DNA of 63,462 bases from Pilatotrama ljubarskyi (lineage: Eukaryota; Basidiomycota; Agaricomycetes; Polyporales; Polyporaceae), in NCBI GenBank assembly GCA_022385805.1, contig MU277777.1, positions 1,869 to 65,330 of the forward strand, written 5' to 3'. The notes under the pieces are model-generated. The model had not been told where the DNA came from. It did not search any database and saw only the letters and a list, made by a program, of their open reading frames with translations. The first letter of the stretch is position 1. Every line of letters starts with the position of its first letter. Position numbers and translations under genes: made by a program. Shown piece by piece: positions 11,362 through 22,627 of this stretch.

Positions 11362-13090
11362 ATGAGCGTAGCGCAGCTCCGTCCATTGCCCACCCACTTC
11401 AAACTGAAAGACTTGACTGCTATCACTTCTCGGGTGTTCGAGTTCAAACTGAACCCTCATCAGGAGGCAGCAGCGCGTGCCACCGATGCGTGGTTCAACA
11501 GGTCAGTCCCCTCTCTTCGCACTCGCGCATCAATGGCCATATATTGACGAACGACCGTAGGCGGAATGTCTACCATGGGCTCAAGAAACAGAAGTTCCTG
11601 TCCCACCGCTTCGACTCCTACGCGGGCATGAGCTTCCCGGATGCTGACGTTGATCACCTGGAGACATGTATTGCTTTCTTCCTTTGGGCCTTCTCGGTAA
11701 GCCCGTTCCTGCTACCTCTTATCCCGCTCGTTAACGCTTCAGGTAGTTTGACGATCTCTCCGACGAGGGAGCACTGCAGTCGAAGCCAGATGCTGTTCAA
11801 GTTGGAGTCGACATCTCTATGGAAGTCCTCAGGAACCCCGATGCTCCCGCTCCCGGCTTTCCGTATGCCGCGATGCTGCACGAGTACGTCAGAAGCTTTG
11901 TCTCGCTAACCGTCCTAACTTCGCGTCGTCGCTAGCATTTGGCGACGTTTCAGATCAACGGCAAGCCCTGGCGCCTGCAACAGGTCCGTTTTTCTTGTTG
12001 AGTCTGGGCGTACTTGCTGACTCGCGCGTGTGACGTGACCCGTAGGTTCTTCCGCGCAGTCGAGAGCTGGATGAACTCCCAGGTCGAGCAGGCGCGCAAT
12101 CGCTCCACGGATGAGATCCCTTCGGTCGAGGACTTCATCATCCTCCGTCGTAGAACCATCGGTGGCCCCATCGTGGAGGGTGAGTTCCTATTCGGATCAG
12201 CTTGAGCCTATGTTGATACCTCGTTCAGCGATGGTCGAGTATTCGCTGGACCTCCAAATCCCGGAGTACGTCTGGGACCACCCTGTCCTTCAAGAAATGT
12301 CTAAGGCCGTGATCGATATCATGACCTGGCCGAATGTACGTGAGCCTGACGCATCTCCTCTGCCACGATGCGCAGGTTCTCATGATCTCACAGGACCTCT
12401 GCTCCTTTAACGTAAGAAGATCCAGCCTCACGTATCTTCGCTCGCGGAAACTCTAATCGTGCTCACTCGCGCCCACAGAAAGAGCAAGCGGATGGCGACT
12501 TCCAGAACCTCGTCTTCTGCATCATGATCGAGCGCGACACAGATCTGCAGAGCGCGGTCGACATCTTGACCGATATGCTCGCGCAACGTGTCGCAGATTA
12601 CGTGCGGTATAAGGCTCAACTTCCTAGCTTCGGACCCGAAGTAGATGCCGAATTGGCTCGCTACAACAAGGCTATCGAACAGTACACGCAGGGGACTGTC
12701 GTCTGGTGAGTCATGGTGGACCATGCGGTTAGGGTGACTTCTAAATGTCTCGCCCAGGTACTACTACAGTCCTCGTAAGTCTTGACATCATGTTGTCGTG
12801 CTCTATCTGATGTGTCCTTATGTGTCCTTATGATTGAAGGCTACTTCCGTGGACAAAGCGTCTCCGGAAAAGCAGAGATCACTGTTCCTGTTTACGAACG
12901 GACCGCTCTCCTCGGAGAGGCTCCGCCAACCGCCCAGACCGCCACCCTCGAGAAGGCAGCCTCATCTACCTCGATTCCCTCCAGGTCGCACTGGCAGGCC
13001 CGTGCATCGCTATTGCTCATTTCGCTGCTTGCGTGCTTGCTCTACATCAGTTTTCCGCTCCCGCTTGGCCTCCGCATCGCTATCGCGTAG
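11362..13090 (+). CDS. Class I terpene synthase (Cop/Omp-like sesquiterpene synthase) with hydrophobic C-terminal extension
   Basis: Ten exons (11362-11501, 11561-11696, 11747-11883, 11936-11983, 12046-12179, 12229-12335, 12394-12411, 12479-12705, 12758-12774, 12840-13090) give 404 residues. Both metal-binding motifs of class I terpene cyclases are present: the Asp-rich DDLSD at residues 94-98 and the NSE triad N234/S238/E242 (WPNDLCSFNKE). The RY pair that senses diphosphate is R322-Y323. The fold should ionise farnesyl diphosphate and cyclise it. Which product is made cannot be read from sequence. Known relatives end roughly where this protein reaches residue 346. Here a Ser/Ala/Pro linker and a 22-residue hydrophobic stretch (378-399) follow, ending RIAIA. 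The 18-base seventh exon encodes the heart of the NSE motif. Leaving the last intron unspliced would end the protein just before the RY tyrosine. Confidence 0.92.
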
Positions 13091-13540
13091 TTTTATGCTT
13101 ACGATGCACGCACATCTTCACTCCACTTCAACGATCGCGCTCCGTCCCTCCCTCCCCCTCTGCTCCCTCGCTCGCCTACGTGAATGATGCTCGCACCGGC
13201 ACCTTCGCATCAGTAGCCCCGTCCCGTTGTTGTACGATTGTAACCGTTATCTTTGCCCGTGTCCAGCTCTCGAATATGTTTGAACCGCATCCGTTTCCGC
13301 AATGCCATCATTATGAGCATATCTTTTCATGTCCGAAAATCCGTTCGCATATCATTCCCCATGCACGTTCTCGTTCACAGCGCCGACGGCCCTGGGGGCT
13401 GCAAGCGGAAGGGGTCCGCAGCGTTCACATGGATCGAGTTGGTTACTAGGAGAGGTTCATACAAGGATTACGCGAGTGTACATGAAGCAAGAAGACGGTT
13501 CAACTGGTCATACTAATACAACAGGGGCCCTAGGCGGCGC
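13091..13540. other. Convergent 3' intergenic region
   Basis: Shared 3' region of the terpene synthase and the minus-strand gene ending at 13541. I see no coding sequence. Confidence 0.5.
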
Positions 13541-14188
13541 TTAGGCCGCGGTGGCAGTAGGGGGCAGCAGAGGCGGGACGATCTTGTTCTCCACCTCGGT
13601 GAAGATGTCGTCCACAAACGTCGCCCTACGGCCGTCGAAGGCACCGCCGCGGCCGATTTGATGAGGGCGCGGGACGTCGTCGGTCACGCTATAGGTAACC
13701 CAACAGTATGTCAGCAGCTGGATGGCACACTCTAGTCGGGTTTGATACGTACACAATGTTGAGCGACGAAGTGATCGTGCTGGACTCACGCTGAGCAAAG
13801 ATGAAGAAGCGGCCAAAGACCTCGGCCGTGAAGGACACGCCGACGGAGCCAGTCTGAGGATCGGGTTTGAGCATGCAAACCAAATCACTCAGAAAATAAG
13901 ACATACTCCAATGGTGTTGGCGTCGCCCTCCGCGGGAACGGAGACAATGCTGTCGAAGTTCACGACTCCGTTGATGCCCTGGCTGACGTCCGAACTGGTC
14001 TCGCCCTGGAGCAGCTTCTTGTACTGCTCGCGGGAGACGGATTTCCCGTTCACTTGGATCTTTGCATGCTTGGAAACGAAGCCCTCGAACGCGCTGTCGA
14101 AGTCTGCGGCGGACTTAGCAGCGTAAATCGCCTTGATGTGCTGCTCGGCCCAGTTGGGGAGGTTGGGGAGGACGATGGCGGACGACAT
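13541..14188 (-). CDS. Small conserved basidiomycete protein, possibly NTF2-like
   Basis: Three exons on the minus strand (14188-13907, 13853-13753, 13688-13541) give 176 residues. It starts MSSAIVLPNLPNWAEQHIKA, and a helix-rich N-terminal half is followed by strand-like segments (GSVGVSFTAEVFGRFFIFA). This helix-then-curved-sheet order, with FDSAFEGFVSKHAKI early on, recalls small NTF2/SnoaL-like proteins, but no active-site residue can be named, so the fold is only a guess. A longer in-frame start at 14353 would add an Arg/Ser-rich leader. I chose 14188 because the sequence becomes regular there. It is convergent with the terpene synthase and I see no functional link. Confidence 0.72.
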
Positions 14189-17100
14189 GGCTCTGCGGGA
14201 AGCGACTCGGTATGGAGACGAGTTGGGGTTGATATGGATGGTGCAGAAGGATGAGCGTATAGCGAGACGGGGAGAGGGCGGATGTGTGAGGCTGAGTATG
14301 GGGATTCTGTAGGACACGCTGGCTGCCCTTATATAGGTGGGGAGGGCGAGCATGTCGGGCGCGTCGACAAGTTAAGGGGCTTTACTGCGCGACGGTTGGT
14401 GCGAGGGTCACCAGACGGCCTGGCTGTGAGCTTAAGAGCGTAATACTCCGCAGTGTCCCTCCCAGAGTGCCCGCGCCCGATGTCGGGGTACATGAAACAC
14501 GAGCATGGCGCGCAAGCTGTACGCGACGCCGCATAACACCACATGTTCGTCACGTAAGATGTCGGGAGGGAGCTATTCCCTGTCGCCGGATCTGAAAGGC
14601 TGGGGAGATGGAGGCGGCAGGCGCCATATCCGTCCACAGCAGAGAAGACGCTGACCGTGCACCTGGGCTGTGGCCTGGAGAACAGAGCTGCCATGGGCTG
14701 CATCTATCGCCGACATCGCGTGCTTGCCAGAGATTCAGCACGCTACGCCGCTGCAGACGAGGGACATAGTAATCGGTCCTCCGAAACTGCCCGTCTAAAT
14801 AATAGTAGAAGCGGCCTAGTTGAATCAAACATCGGATTGCAGAGACGACATCGTAGGGCTTCGCCGAGAGGAGGACGGAGCCGTTGCTGTACGCCGAATT
14901 TCGAGATGCTTTCGTGATGACGCCCTGTGACAGTAGGCTTTGTGAAAGCTACCATTCAGGTGGTTTCCGCAGAAGGTGCAGCGCCAGGGGTAAATGCTGG
15001 CGCACGTAGCGATGCCGCTGTAAGGATCGCAGTGCCTCTCTGAATCAACAGAGTGGGATCTGCCCTCTACCCGCGTGGTGCCTGGAAGCCAGGGGCGTCA
15101 GCACGTCAGGAGCAACGATGTGAGAGGACAAGCAAACAATATCGAGCCTATGATCAAGAATTGCCCACTGAGAATGCATGCTTTCCTGAGATACAGGGAT
15201 GTCGTTGCAGAAGTCCTGACTCCACTGAAATACCTGCTGACGAGATCCGTACCGGCACTTCGCCGTACAGCATAACTGCCTAGGATATGAGCGATTCCGC
15301 ACCGTGCGCTTGAACTGCACATTCGCATACTGACGCCACAAATACGGAGGGCAGCACAAGCCATCCGGCAGACTTACGACGCTGTCGGAGTCGGCGGCCG
15401 TTCGTGACACCGTTCCACAGATCGGTTTGAAATGCCCACTGTCTGTCAGATGGAGCACACCACCATGAAAGACTTACCTGTCGAGGAGCGAAACCCATCA
15501 CGTTGCCCGTTGGGCTGCTTGCGCGCGCCGATGCTAGCCTCGGTGGCACTCGACTGCCAGGCTTGCGCTAGGGCGCCCCGGGAAGCGGATAATCTTGCTC
15601 GATGCACCTGGGTGATGCACCTGTGGCACTCCATAAAAATCTGCAATAGCAGCATCTGCGGGACCACGACGAGAAGAGTCTGTACACAGGCAGGACAAGA
15701 AGGATACGAGGGAGACAGTGAGAATGCCGCCAGTGAGGCTGGTCCGCTCACTCACTCCGACTGAAAACTGGTAGACGCTGACGACGATGGCGGAGCGCCT
15801 GTCGGAGCGCCCAACCAGGGTGACACTTCCGGCGGTCCGTTCCTCCAGCCTCGTCTACTGGCTTACGGTCGCTGCTCTCAGTGTCTTCGGCGACAGGAGA
15901 CTCCTGCCATGGTTTGGGCTAGGGCCCGGCCGTGGCCAGGCGCGGGCGCGGAGCATGTGAGCCGCTGGGTGGGCGGGTCGCTTGCGCCGCGGTTTTGTGT
16001 GGTCTCCTGTCTCGCTGACGGGTGGTGGACTGATACAATCACAAGTTTCGCGCGAGTGAGGTGTGGCGTATTCTGGTTGAAGCAAGCAAAGAGGGAGTGG
16101 AGGGCGGGACGAAAATCGAGCTCTGGCTCGTAAACTAAAGGGATAGACGATAGTGCGACATTTTGACGTCGGGCGGGACGTTGGGAGAGGAGACGAAAAC
16201 CATGCGACCCAGGCGCCCGCCGCTCAGCTGGACGCTGGTGTAACAACTGGGGAAAATGGAACGCGCCGGAATTGCACACGGCACGACCATTGGACTATCT
16301 GTCCCTCTTTACCAGTCTATTACACCCTACTAGAGTGCCGGCCTCTCCGGCTCGGCCGGCCCCTTCACTGATGTCCACATTGGATCCCGCCAGTGCCGTA
16401 GTGCGGGATGGTCATGTACAGTCGGAGTGTTTCGTCTGGTACATGTTCTGCACGCGTCGCTTCTCAGTTGCAATCTGCATTTGGACCGAGAGGATTTCGT
16501 GTCAAAAAGCGTTGTCAGTCAGTGAGCATGTTGTGCAATGACGAACAGAGCTCGAGATGCCGCAGTGGCACTCACCGTCGGACAGCGGCAGCTCATGGTC
16601 GGAGGATGGACGTGCATGGCGCCCGCTCGTCTTGCACGTCGGTGAACCGCAGTCCGTCTTCTCACCAGTGTAGTATCTTCCGTGGAAGTGCTGAAGACTC
16701 GGGCGTTGCAGTGCCGCAGTCAGCATTCTCAGTGCCGCTTCAAGTCAACGGGGCGCAGTGAAGGAGAGCTGACCTTGCATCCACGATAGTAGTCGCCAAT
16801 ACTGCAGGTGGCCGTGCAAGTTAGCGCAGGTATGATGATCCACCTCCTTAGTGCTCAGAGAAGGATGGTCACTTACACCTCGTGCTCGCACATCGCTCTT
16901 ACCCAGTCCAGCGCTTCAGCAGTGGGCCCTTCCTCAACCTCGGTATGCGGTTTCCTCTCCAGTGCTTAGGCCCGAAGTGATGAAACGGTGAAACGAAAGT
17001 ATCCCGGGTGAGTGGCCTGCAGGTCAGATCGGTGTACAACGGGACTAGTATGGGTGTTGGACGCACTTTTATGTCTTGAGGGATATGGAAGTTCGCACCC

Positions 17101-18823
17101 CTCGTTCTGGCTCTCTGCCTGCCAGTTGGCGGTCCCAACGTCTTTAAGCGGGAAGTCGAGCTCGGAGCGGTGGAGACCAAGGAGCGCTTCCGGTTGGCAC
17201 GGCACACAGAGGATGAAGCACCCTGCGCTCATGGAATACACGCAGCCCTCCCGAATTGTGGCCCACATTTATCATGCTTGTCGTACCTGGCTGTCGGCGC
17301 AACGAGAAAAACCACGGTGAGTCGTCCACATGTTGAGCATACTCGACGCGAGGGTCACACAGCGTATTCTGCCGGGTATCTGACTGTCCGGGTGACATAG
17401 GTAGGTCGCAAGGCAAGGCGAGGGACAATGCCGATTCGGGGCAGGTGTATTTGTCGCGGAGCGGCTCCGAGTGTGAGGAACGAGCGACGTCCGCAGGAAG
17501 TATGACCTCGCGTCGGAGAGCGATCGCAGCGCAGCAATACAGCAGATACGAGAAACAATTCTCAGAAGCAGTGCAGGGATAGAGTCGCAGTGTCATTCCA
17601 CCCGCCCTCGGCAAGCGGAGTATAACTTGGTTGCAGCACCGTACGTCCGCAACGTGTATCAATCTCCTAGAAGGTGATCTGGGGCGCGTGCTCCAGTTCT
17701 TGTCTCGGAACTCTCGCGAGCGGGCCAGGAGAAGTGCAGGGACCTACTAATCACACTCAAGCAATGCGAGGCCTATCCACTCCAAATCTCTTCGCGGTTC
17801 CGAGGGGGCGAACACGGACACACGCCACTCGGATGCGCAACCTGCGCGACGTGATACTCCAGAGGAGTGCCGGCACTCAGAAGGTGCATGTTACGCGGGA
17901 AGAGAGTAGTTTTGCAAAACTAGCGAGGAAGGGGCGGGGAGGTCAATCCGACACGCCGCGGCCGTCAAGGTGCCGGAATGTGCTACGTACGATGCGACCG
18001 CAACGGCCCCGAACGTAGGAGGAACATGAGGCGAGTAACTGCCGATGCTCTCGAACAAGGATCTTACGCTAGCTTCCCATATCTGCGACTTGGAAGTCGC
18101 GTATGTTTCTCCGGATACCGAAGATGTAGGGCGGTTCCTAGCCGTCAGCTGTCAGCAAGTGCGGTCATGAATACTCTGCGGACCGAGGTGAGGCATGTCG
18201 GGATGGAAATACGCTTAGCGCGACATCACTGCAACTTCTCGCGGCGAGTCGCACGAGCAGTGCTACAACACGCGTGGATCAGGAGCATTACAGGAAGGTA
18301 CGCTAAGAGATCTTGGGCTGAGTGCGAGAAGCACGGGTATAGGAAACGCAGGTGTGGTGGGAAGAAGTACACAACGTCATCGTTGACGGCAACAACGACA
18401 GCACGGACGGACGGAGCTTTGAACTGGGGTGGGCGATAGCGAACAGTGTGATAGTACAGGATGCGGGGATGCGAGAACGCGGGACAGCGGACTTCGTCAT
18501 GGTACGTGGTATGGTGATAGTACAGATATGTCGAGGGCATGACAGCTAGACGTAAAGTGTACAGAACCCTTAAACGATGATAGGTGGCGTAGACCTTGGA
18601 AAGGGTGAGGGCGTTGGCGAGTTCGCCGAGCGTCATGGGAGCGGAAGTATATCACGAGCTTCTTGAACTCGCGCGCGGTCAATGAGGGCGTCTATAGCGC
18701 CTTCGAAGGCGAGGACATTGTGGTGATGATGCGGACCGCTGTGCCACACTAAACTCTTATGGTGATATTCAGCGGAAGGCGTGAGTCGCAAGCTCATAAC
18801 ACACGTACCTCGTCACTGCCATG
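14189..18823. other. 4.6 kb without a convincing gene; possible decayed membrane-protein exons
   Basis: No frame here carries a clear domain. On the minus strand around 15590-15760 there is a short exon-like piece with splice-like borders encoding a hydrophobic stretch (LLVVVPQMLLLQIF followed by MECHRC). It could be a leftover of a multi-pass membrane protein, but I cannot join it to other exons. The rest of the block looks non-coding on both strands. Confidence 0.4.
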
Positions 18824-19524
18824 CTACATCCCTCTCTGTGCAAGGACGACAGTAATGACGACGACAGACACCGTCGCGAGCAGAGTGACGAAAGCCCAAA
18901 GGCAACGTCGCGCCCACTTCTCCTCCGCCGCCCGGTACGCGGCTTTGTGCCACCGCATCTCCTCTGCAGAGCCAACCGGGGCTCGCTCGAGGTCTGGCGC
19001 GTACTTTGTCGGTCGGAAAAGGAGTACCAAACCCGCCATCCAGAGAAGCGGAAAGGCTGTAACGTTAAAGTCAGTCCGCATTCAGGGCTCGTGAGGTCAG
19101 AGGGAGTCGACGAACCGAAGCCGACTAGGAAGAGCCGCCGCGCGAGGGTTTTGGGCTCCCGAGGTCGCTTTTCGTCCATCTCGAGCGTCTCCATCGACCT
19201 TCCGCGAGGTTTTGTGATCGTTCCGGGAGGTACGGGCACCTGCATGCCTTGTGCGCGTCCCCCGGCCCAGAAGTTAGAGATGAGGTCGCTTTGGTGGGCG
19301 AGAGCGAAGAGTTCAGACTCGTGGGTAGCCGCTGCTGGCGGCGGTGTGGGAAGAGGTTCTCCGAGGGTCATGCTCGACGCGGTGCTGAACGGTCGCGCGG
19401 ACCTGAGTGAGCCACTGCGAGCGTGCGCAGTGTTTGGGGGAGGCCCATTCGTTACTGTGGGGGCTGGGCGAGCGAAGTAGGAGCGGACTTTATCTAGAGG
19501 TGCAGACAGAAGTTGGGAAGACAT
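18824..19524 (-). CDS. Predicted two-helix membrane protein, fungal, function unknown
   Basis: Two exons on the minus strand (19524-19116, 19056-18824) give 213 residues. The N-terminal 120 residues are Ser/Pro-rich and probably disordered. Two hydrophobic segments follow: residues 130-149 (LFLVGFAFPLLWMAGLVLLF), split by the intron, and residues 188-209 near the C terminus, preceded by the basic motif KWARRCLWAF. A charged loop with EEMRWHKAAYRAAEEK separates them. The helix-charged loop-helix layout with a long polar N terminus is common among uncharacterised fungal membrane proteins. I do not recognise a named family. The start at 19524 opens with MSSQLLSAPLDKVRSYF. Confidence 0.75.
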
Positions 19525-20688
19525 GGTGTCCGGGATAGTGATGATACAGAGAGCCGACTCGCGACTGAGTTAAGTTAGGGATACAGTAGAATCTAGGAGA
19601 GAGGGTACGAAAGGAGTGGCGTGCACTTTTAGCCTGAATGCGGACTGGGTTATATGGCCCATGCAACGCCGCTTCGCAGGGACGGCTGCAGTCCTGAGGC
19701 TCTACTGAAACACACGTCCTCGGCGCCCTTCACAAGCATCCCATAAAAACCCGTCTCAACTCAAGTGTTCTTGTCACCTGTCGTTCGCTTAACAAAAGCC
19801 TGAAGTTCGAACGCCCTCTCGGCGAGATATAAACGGCATGCCACCCGCCGCCAGAATCAATGTCGCCCGCCGGCATTTCACAGATGCCTGCCCACACAAT
19901 AGCACGGACTTCATTCTACGTACCGCGGATGCAGATACAACTACGGCTAGTTGTGTGCAAGGATAGGGTGAGGCAACGGCTGCGCAGGTGAAGAGGCCAC
20001 AAAGACAATAGGCGTGAGAGCCCCGGCACTACTGCGGCAGGAAGGAGAGACGCGCTCACGTGATCGTGGCACAACGCGTCTTGAACGTGCCGATAACTCA
20101 GTCTTATCTCCTATCTCCTGAATGTCCAAAAGCCGATACCAGCAGGAATATATGCTATATATCAGCAGGAATTGACAACCTGGATAGCAAACCCATGGTC
20201 ATAGTGAGCGCCGAGAGCAACCGCAGTCGGGATCACTGAGCTTGAAGCCAAAGATTGAGCATGAGCTCTACAGCGGGATATGAACGGAACGCTGATACAA
20301 TAGCGCGTAAAAACATAAGCAGTACAACAGAGCATCAACGCAACATACAAGAGGTCATTCAGGAGAGCGGGACGAGCCGGCATTACTGGTTGTCAGCCTC
20401 CGACGCTTGAAGTTGGCTATCTGCACCTCCTCCGAGAAGAGTCTGCATTTGCGCTTCGCTTTGAGGCCTAACGGGCTCTCTTCCACGTCCAAATTGCTGT
20501 ACTTCGTGCTGAAAATGGAGTCCTCCTGAAGTAGGCCGCTGGCAGTGTCATTCATCGAAACTCCCGGTGTAAGTGAACCGGGCAACGCACCGTGTCAGCC
20601 ACGCTCGCGCTCGCGCTCGCATTCGATACCATCATGCTGTCTTCTATAACGCGCGAAGAGTCTATTGCCACCGCCGCGTGAGCCCACG
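19525..20688. other. Intergenic, one doubtful small open frame
   Basis: A minus-strand frame at 20585-20355 encodes 76 residues with a basic KRRR cluster that might be a nuclear signal, but nothing supports it as a gene. The rest looks non-coding. Confidence 0.4.
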
Positions 20689-20970
20689 TTACGTATCGAG
20701 TACGAAATGAGAGCGAGAAGACAACGGCGACGTACTCGCACTGCGAAGCTCGCCTCTCTCGCGCAGAAACGCCGCAATTTCCGCTCGGAGCAGCCTCTGC
20801 GCCACCTTCTCTTGGGCGATGCGGGCCTTGGCCCCGTCAATGTCCTGCGCGAGGTCGCTGCATTGCGCGATGAGAGCCTGACAGGCGGTCTCGTGTCGTA
20901 GCGTGCGCTCGATGAGCGAGGGGAGGTCGTGCAGGATGCCAGAGATCACGGGCGCCAGAGACTGAGCCAT
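20689..20970 (-). CDS. Small coiled-coil protein, hypothetical
   Basis: An uninterrupted frame of 93 residues starting MAQSLAPVISGILHDLPSLI. It is almost entirely helical with heptad-like spacing of Leu/Ile/Ala (RTLRHETACQALIAQCSDLA, then VAQRLLRAEIAAFLRERG), suggesting a short coiled coil. The last 15 residues are Ser-rich. The frame stays open upstream to 21552, but the codon pattern changes before the chosen ATG. It is divergent from the coiled-coil gene starting at 21290, with about 320 bases between starts. No family is recognised. Confidence 0.5.
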   Translation of the reverse strand: MAQSLAPVISGILHDLPSLIERTLRHETACQALIAQCSDLAQDIDGAKARIAQEKVAQRLLRAEIAAFLRERGELRSASTSPLSSRSHFVLDT

Positions 20971-21289
20971 GGTGATCGGGGGGGGCAGCGGCGGAGGGTG
21001 ATGGTGGTGATGTGATGGAGATGGGTCGGGATGTGAGCTAAGTCGGAGTCGCCACAATGCGGCTACGAGCTGGGAGGCTGACCGGCTCGTCGTTGTCCTT
21101 GGTGAGGGAGGGCGTAGGAGGCCACAGGCGTTGTCATAGCCACCTCCATGGTCGGCCTCTGTCAGGCGGCTGACATCCAGCCGCGTTGGCTGGATCGCGA
21201 TAGGGCACACTGTGACCTTGAGCATCCGCGGCTTCCCTGACCAGAGCCACCCCACTCGTTCCCATCCTCTGCCACGTCTACGGCGCAGT
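20971..21289. promoter_or_regulatory. Divergent promoter region of two coiled-coil genes
   Basis: The 319 bases between two divergent ATGs include a GT/GA-rich run near 20976-21020. No specific factor site can be named. Confidence 0.3.
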
Positions 21290-22627
21290 ATGACGCACCA
21301 CGACATGTTCGACATCAGCCGCGGCCTCACCACAGACGTTTTCAATACCGCGTGCGTACTCCAGCAGCAGGTATACACTCTAGAGGAGCGATGCCGCACA
21401 AGCGAGGAGCGCGAGGAGTCTCTCAGGCAGAGACGCACAGAACTCCAAGAGATTCTCTCCATGTTCGCGACCGTGGAGAGGACCGAGGCGCGGGCCACCG
21501 CCGAGCTCGCCCAGACGCTCGCGCGCGTCCGCAGCCCCCGCCGCTCATCCACCGCCCAATCTCAACGTCAATCCTTGTCTCCGTCCTACTTCAAGTTCCC
21601 AATGGAGACTCCACCGAGCCATCGCACGACGCAGCGCGGATCTTGGCCCTCCTACAGACCGGACAATAGCTTCTCCTCCCCGCTTGCCCGAGTTGCCCGA
21701 GTTGCCCTCCCGCCCCATTCCTCGTCCCCGCGGAGCCCGCTCGACCCGCGCCGCCTTGACGCGGACGCGGATCCTCGCATGGGAGGCGAGGGAGCGGCCT
21801 CGCACCCGCCCGGCGCTCATACGTCTACTCCGGTGCGAACGTCCATGGTGGGCGCAGAGGCGGCCCTCATGCGGGCGCTGCAGAACTTCATGTCCGATCG
21901 CGAGCGGGGTGTTGGTCAGCCCAAGAGTCCAGTGTGTGGGGGACCCGGGCCGCAAAGCACTAGCGTCGCCTCCGTCGCTGGCGCCCGGGAGCGCCTTGGC
22001 ACCCCGACCAGAGCCCGTCGCGCCCGGCTCGATCCTCGCCAGCAGACGGTGACCCTGGGCTCGCACGTCGTGCTGCCCGCGCGCTCCGCGAGCGACATAG
22101 CGGCTATCTCTGAGCCGGAATCCGACCCGGGCGCACAGGACGGAGAATACTCGCCTAAGGACGCGGCACCTTCTCTCCCCGCGGCTCTGGCAAAGCGACT
22201 TGACGAGGGAGTGGCGGAGACCGTTCCCGGGCGTGTGGATCGTCTAGGAGAACATGAAATTGCACCTGCGCCCGAGGACCAAGTGAATGCGAAGGCGGAG
22301 GCGGGAGAGCCGCGGGCGCGATCACAGAGCGTCTGGGAGCTGATCAAGAGTGTGAGGAAGAGCGGGAGCGTCCGTGACGTAGCCGCCAACGTCCGCAACG
22401 GCGGCGGCGGCGGCTACAACACCAGGAAGACACGGAGTCCCGCGCACACACGACTGCTCAGGGCGCGGGGAAAGACTAGCATTATCGGGGTCCCAGATTT
22501 GCGGTTTAGGATCTCGTGGCGGCGAGCTCCCATTGCCAAGCGGAAGGGAGCAGGGAACCATGAGCCTGTTGACGTCTGGGGCGAGGGGTGGTCCCAAGAT
22601 ATGGGCTGTGGCGGCGGCGGAGTGTGA
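21290..22627 (+). CDS. Coiled-coil, low-complexity protein, hypothetical
   Basis: One long open frame of 445 residues from the ATG at 21290 (MTHHDMFDISRGL). Residues about 15-85 form a strongly charged helix (QQQVYTLEERCRTSEEREES and on to TAELAQTLARV) likely to be a coiled coil. The rest is Ser/Pro/Arg/Ala-rich and disordered, with an acidic middle and a basic end containing poly-Gly. A small tandem repeat encodes ARVARVA near 21690. Unusually for this genome I see no clear intron, though a short one near 21576-21600 cannot be excluded. An in-frame ATG at 21212 could extend it by 26 residues. No family is recognised. Confidence 0.55.
   Translation: MTHHDMFDISRGLTTDVFNTACVLQQQVYTLEERCRTSEEREESLRQRRTELQEILSMFATVERTEARATAELAQTLARVRSPRRSSTAQSQRQSLSPSYFKFPMETPPSHRTTQRGSWPSYRPDNSFSSPLARVARVALPPHSSSPRSPLDPRRLDADADPRMGGEGAASHPPGAHTSTPVRTSMVGAEAALMRALQNFMSDRERGVGQPKSPVCGGPGPQSTSVASVAGARERLGTPTRARRARLDPRQQTVTLGSHVVLPARSASDIAAISEPESDPGAQDGEYSPKDAAPSLPAALAKRLDEGVAETVPGRVDRLGEHEIAPAPEDQVNAKAEAGEPRARSQSVWELIKSVRKSGSVRDVAANVRNGGGGGYNTRKTRSPAHTRLLRARGKTSIIGVPDLRFRISWRRAPIAKRKGAGNHEPVDVWGEGWSQDMGCGGGGV

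Noticed and set aside
15432..15764. Plus-strand frame of 110 codons
   Set aside because: Nothing recognisable in it. The more interesting hydrophobic piece is on the opposite strand and is itself only a possible relic.
20355..20585. Minus-strand 76-codon frame with a KRRR cluster
   Set aside because: Short, no homology recognised and no splice or promoter support.
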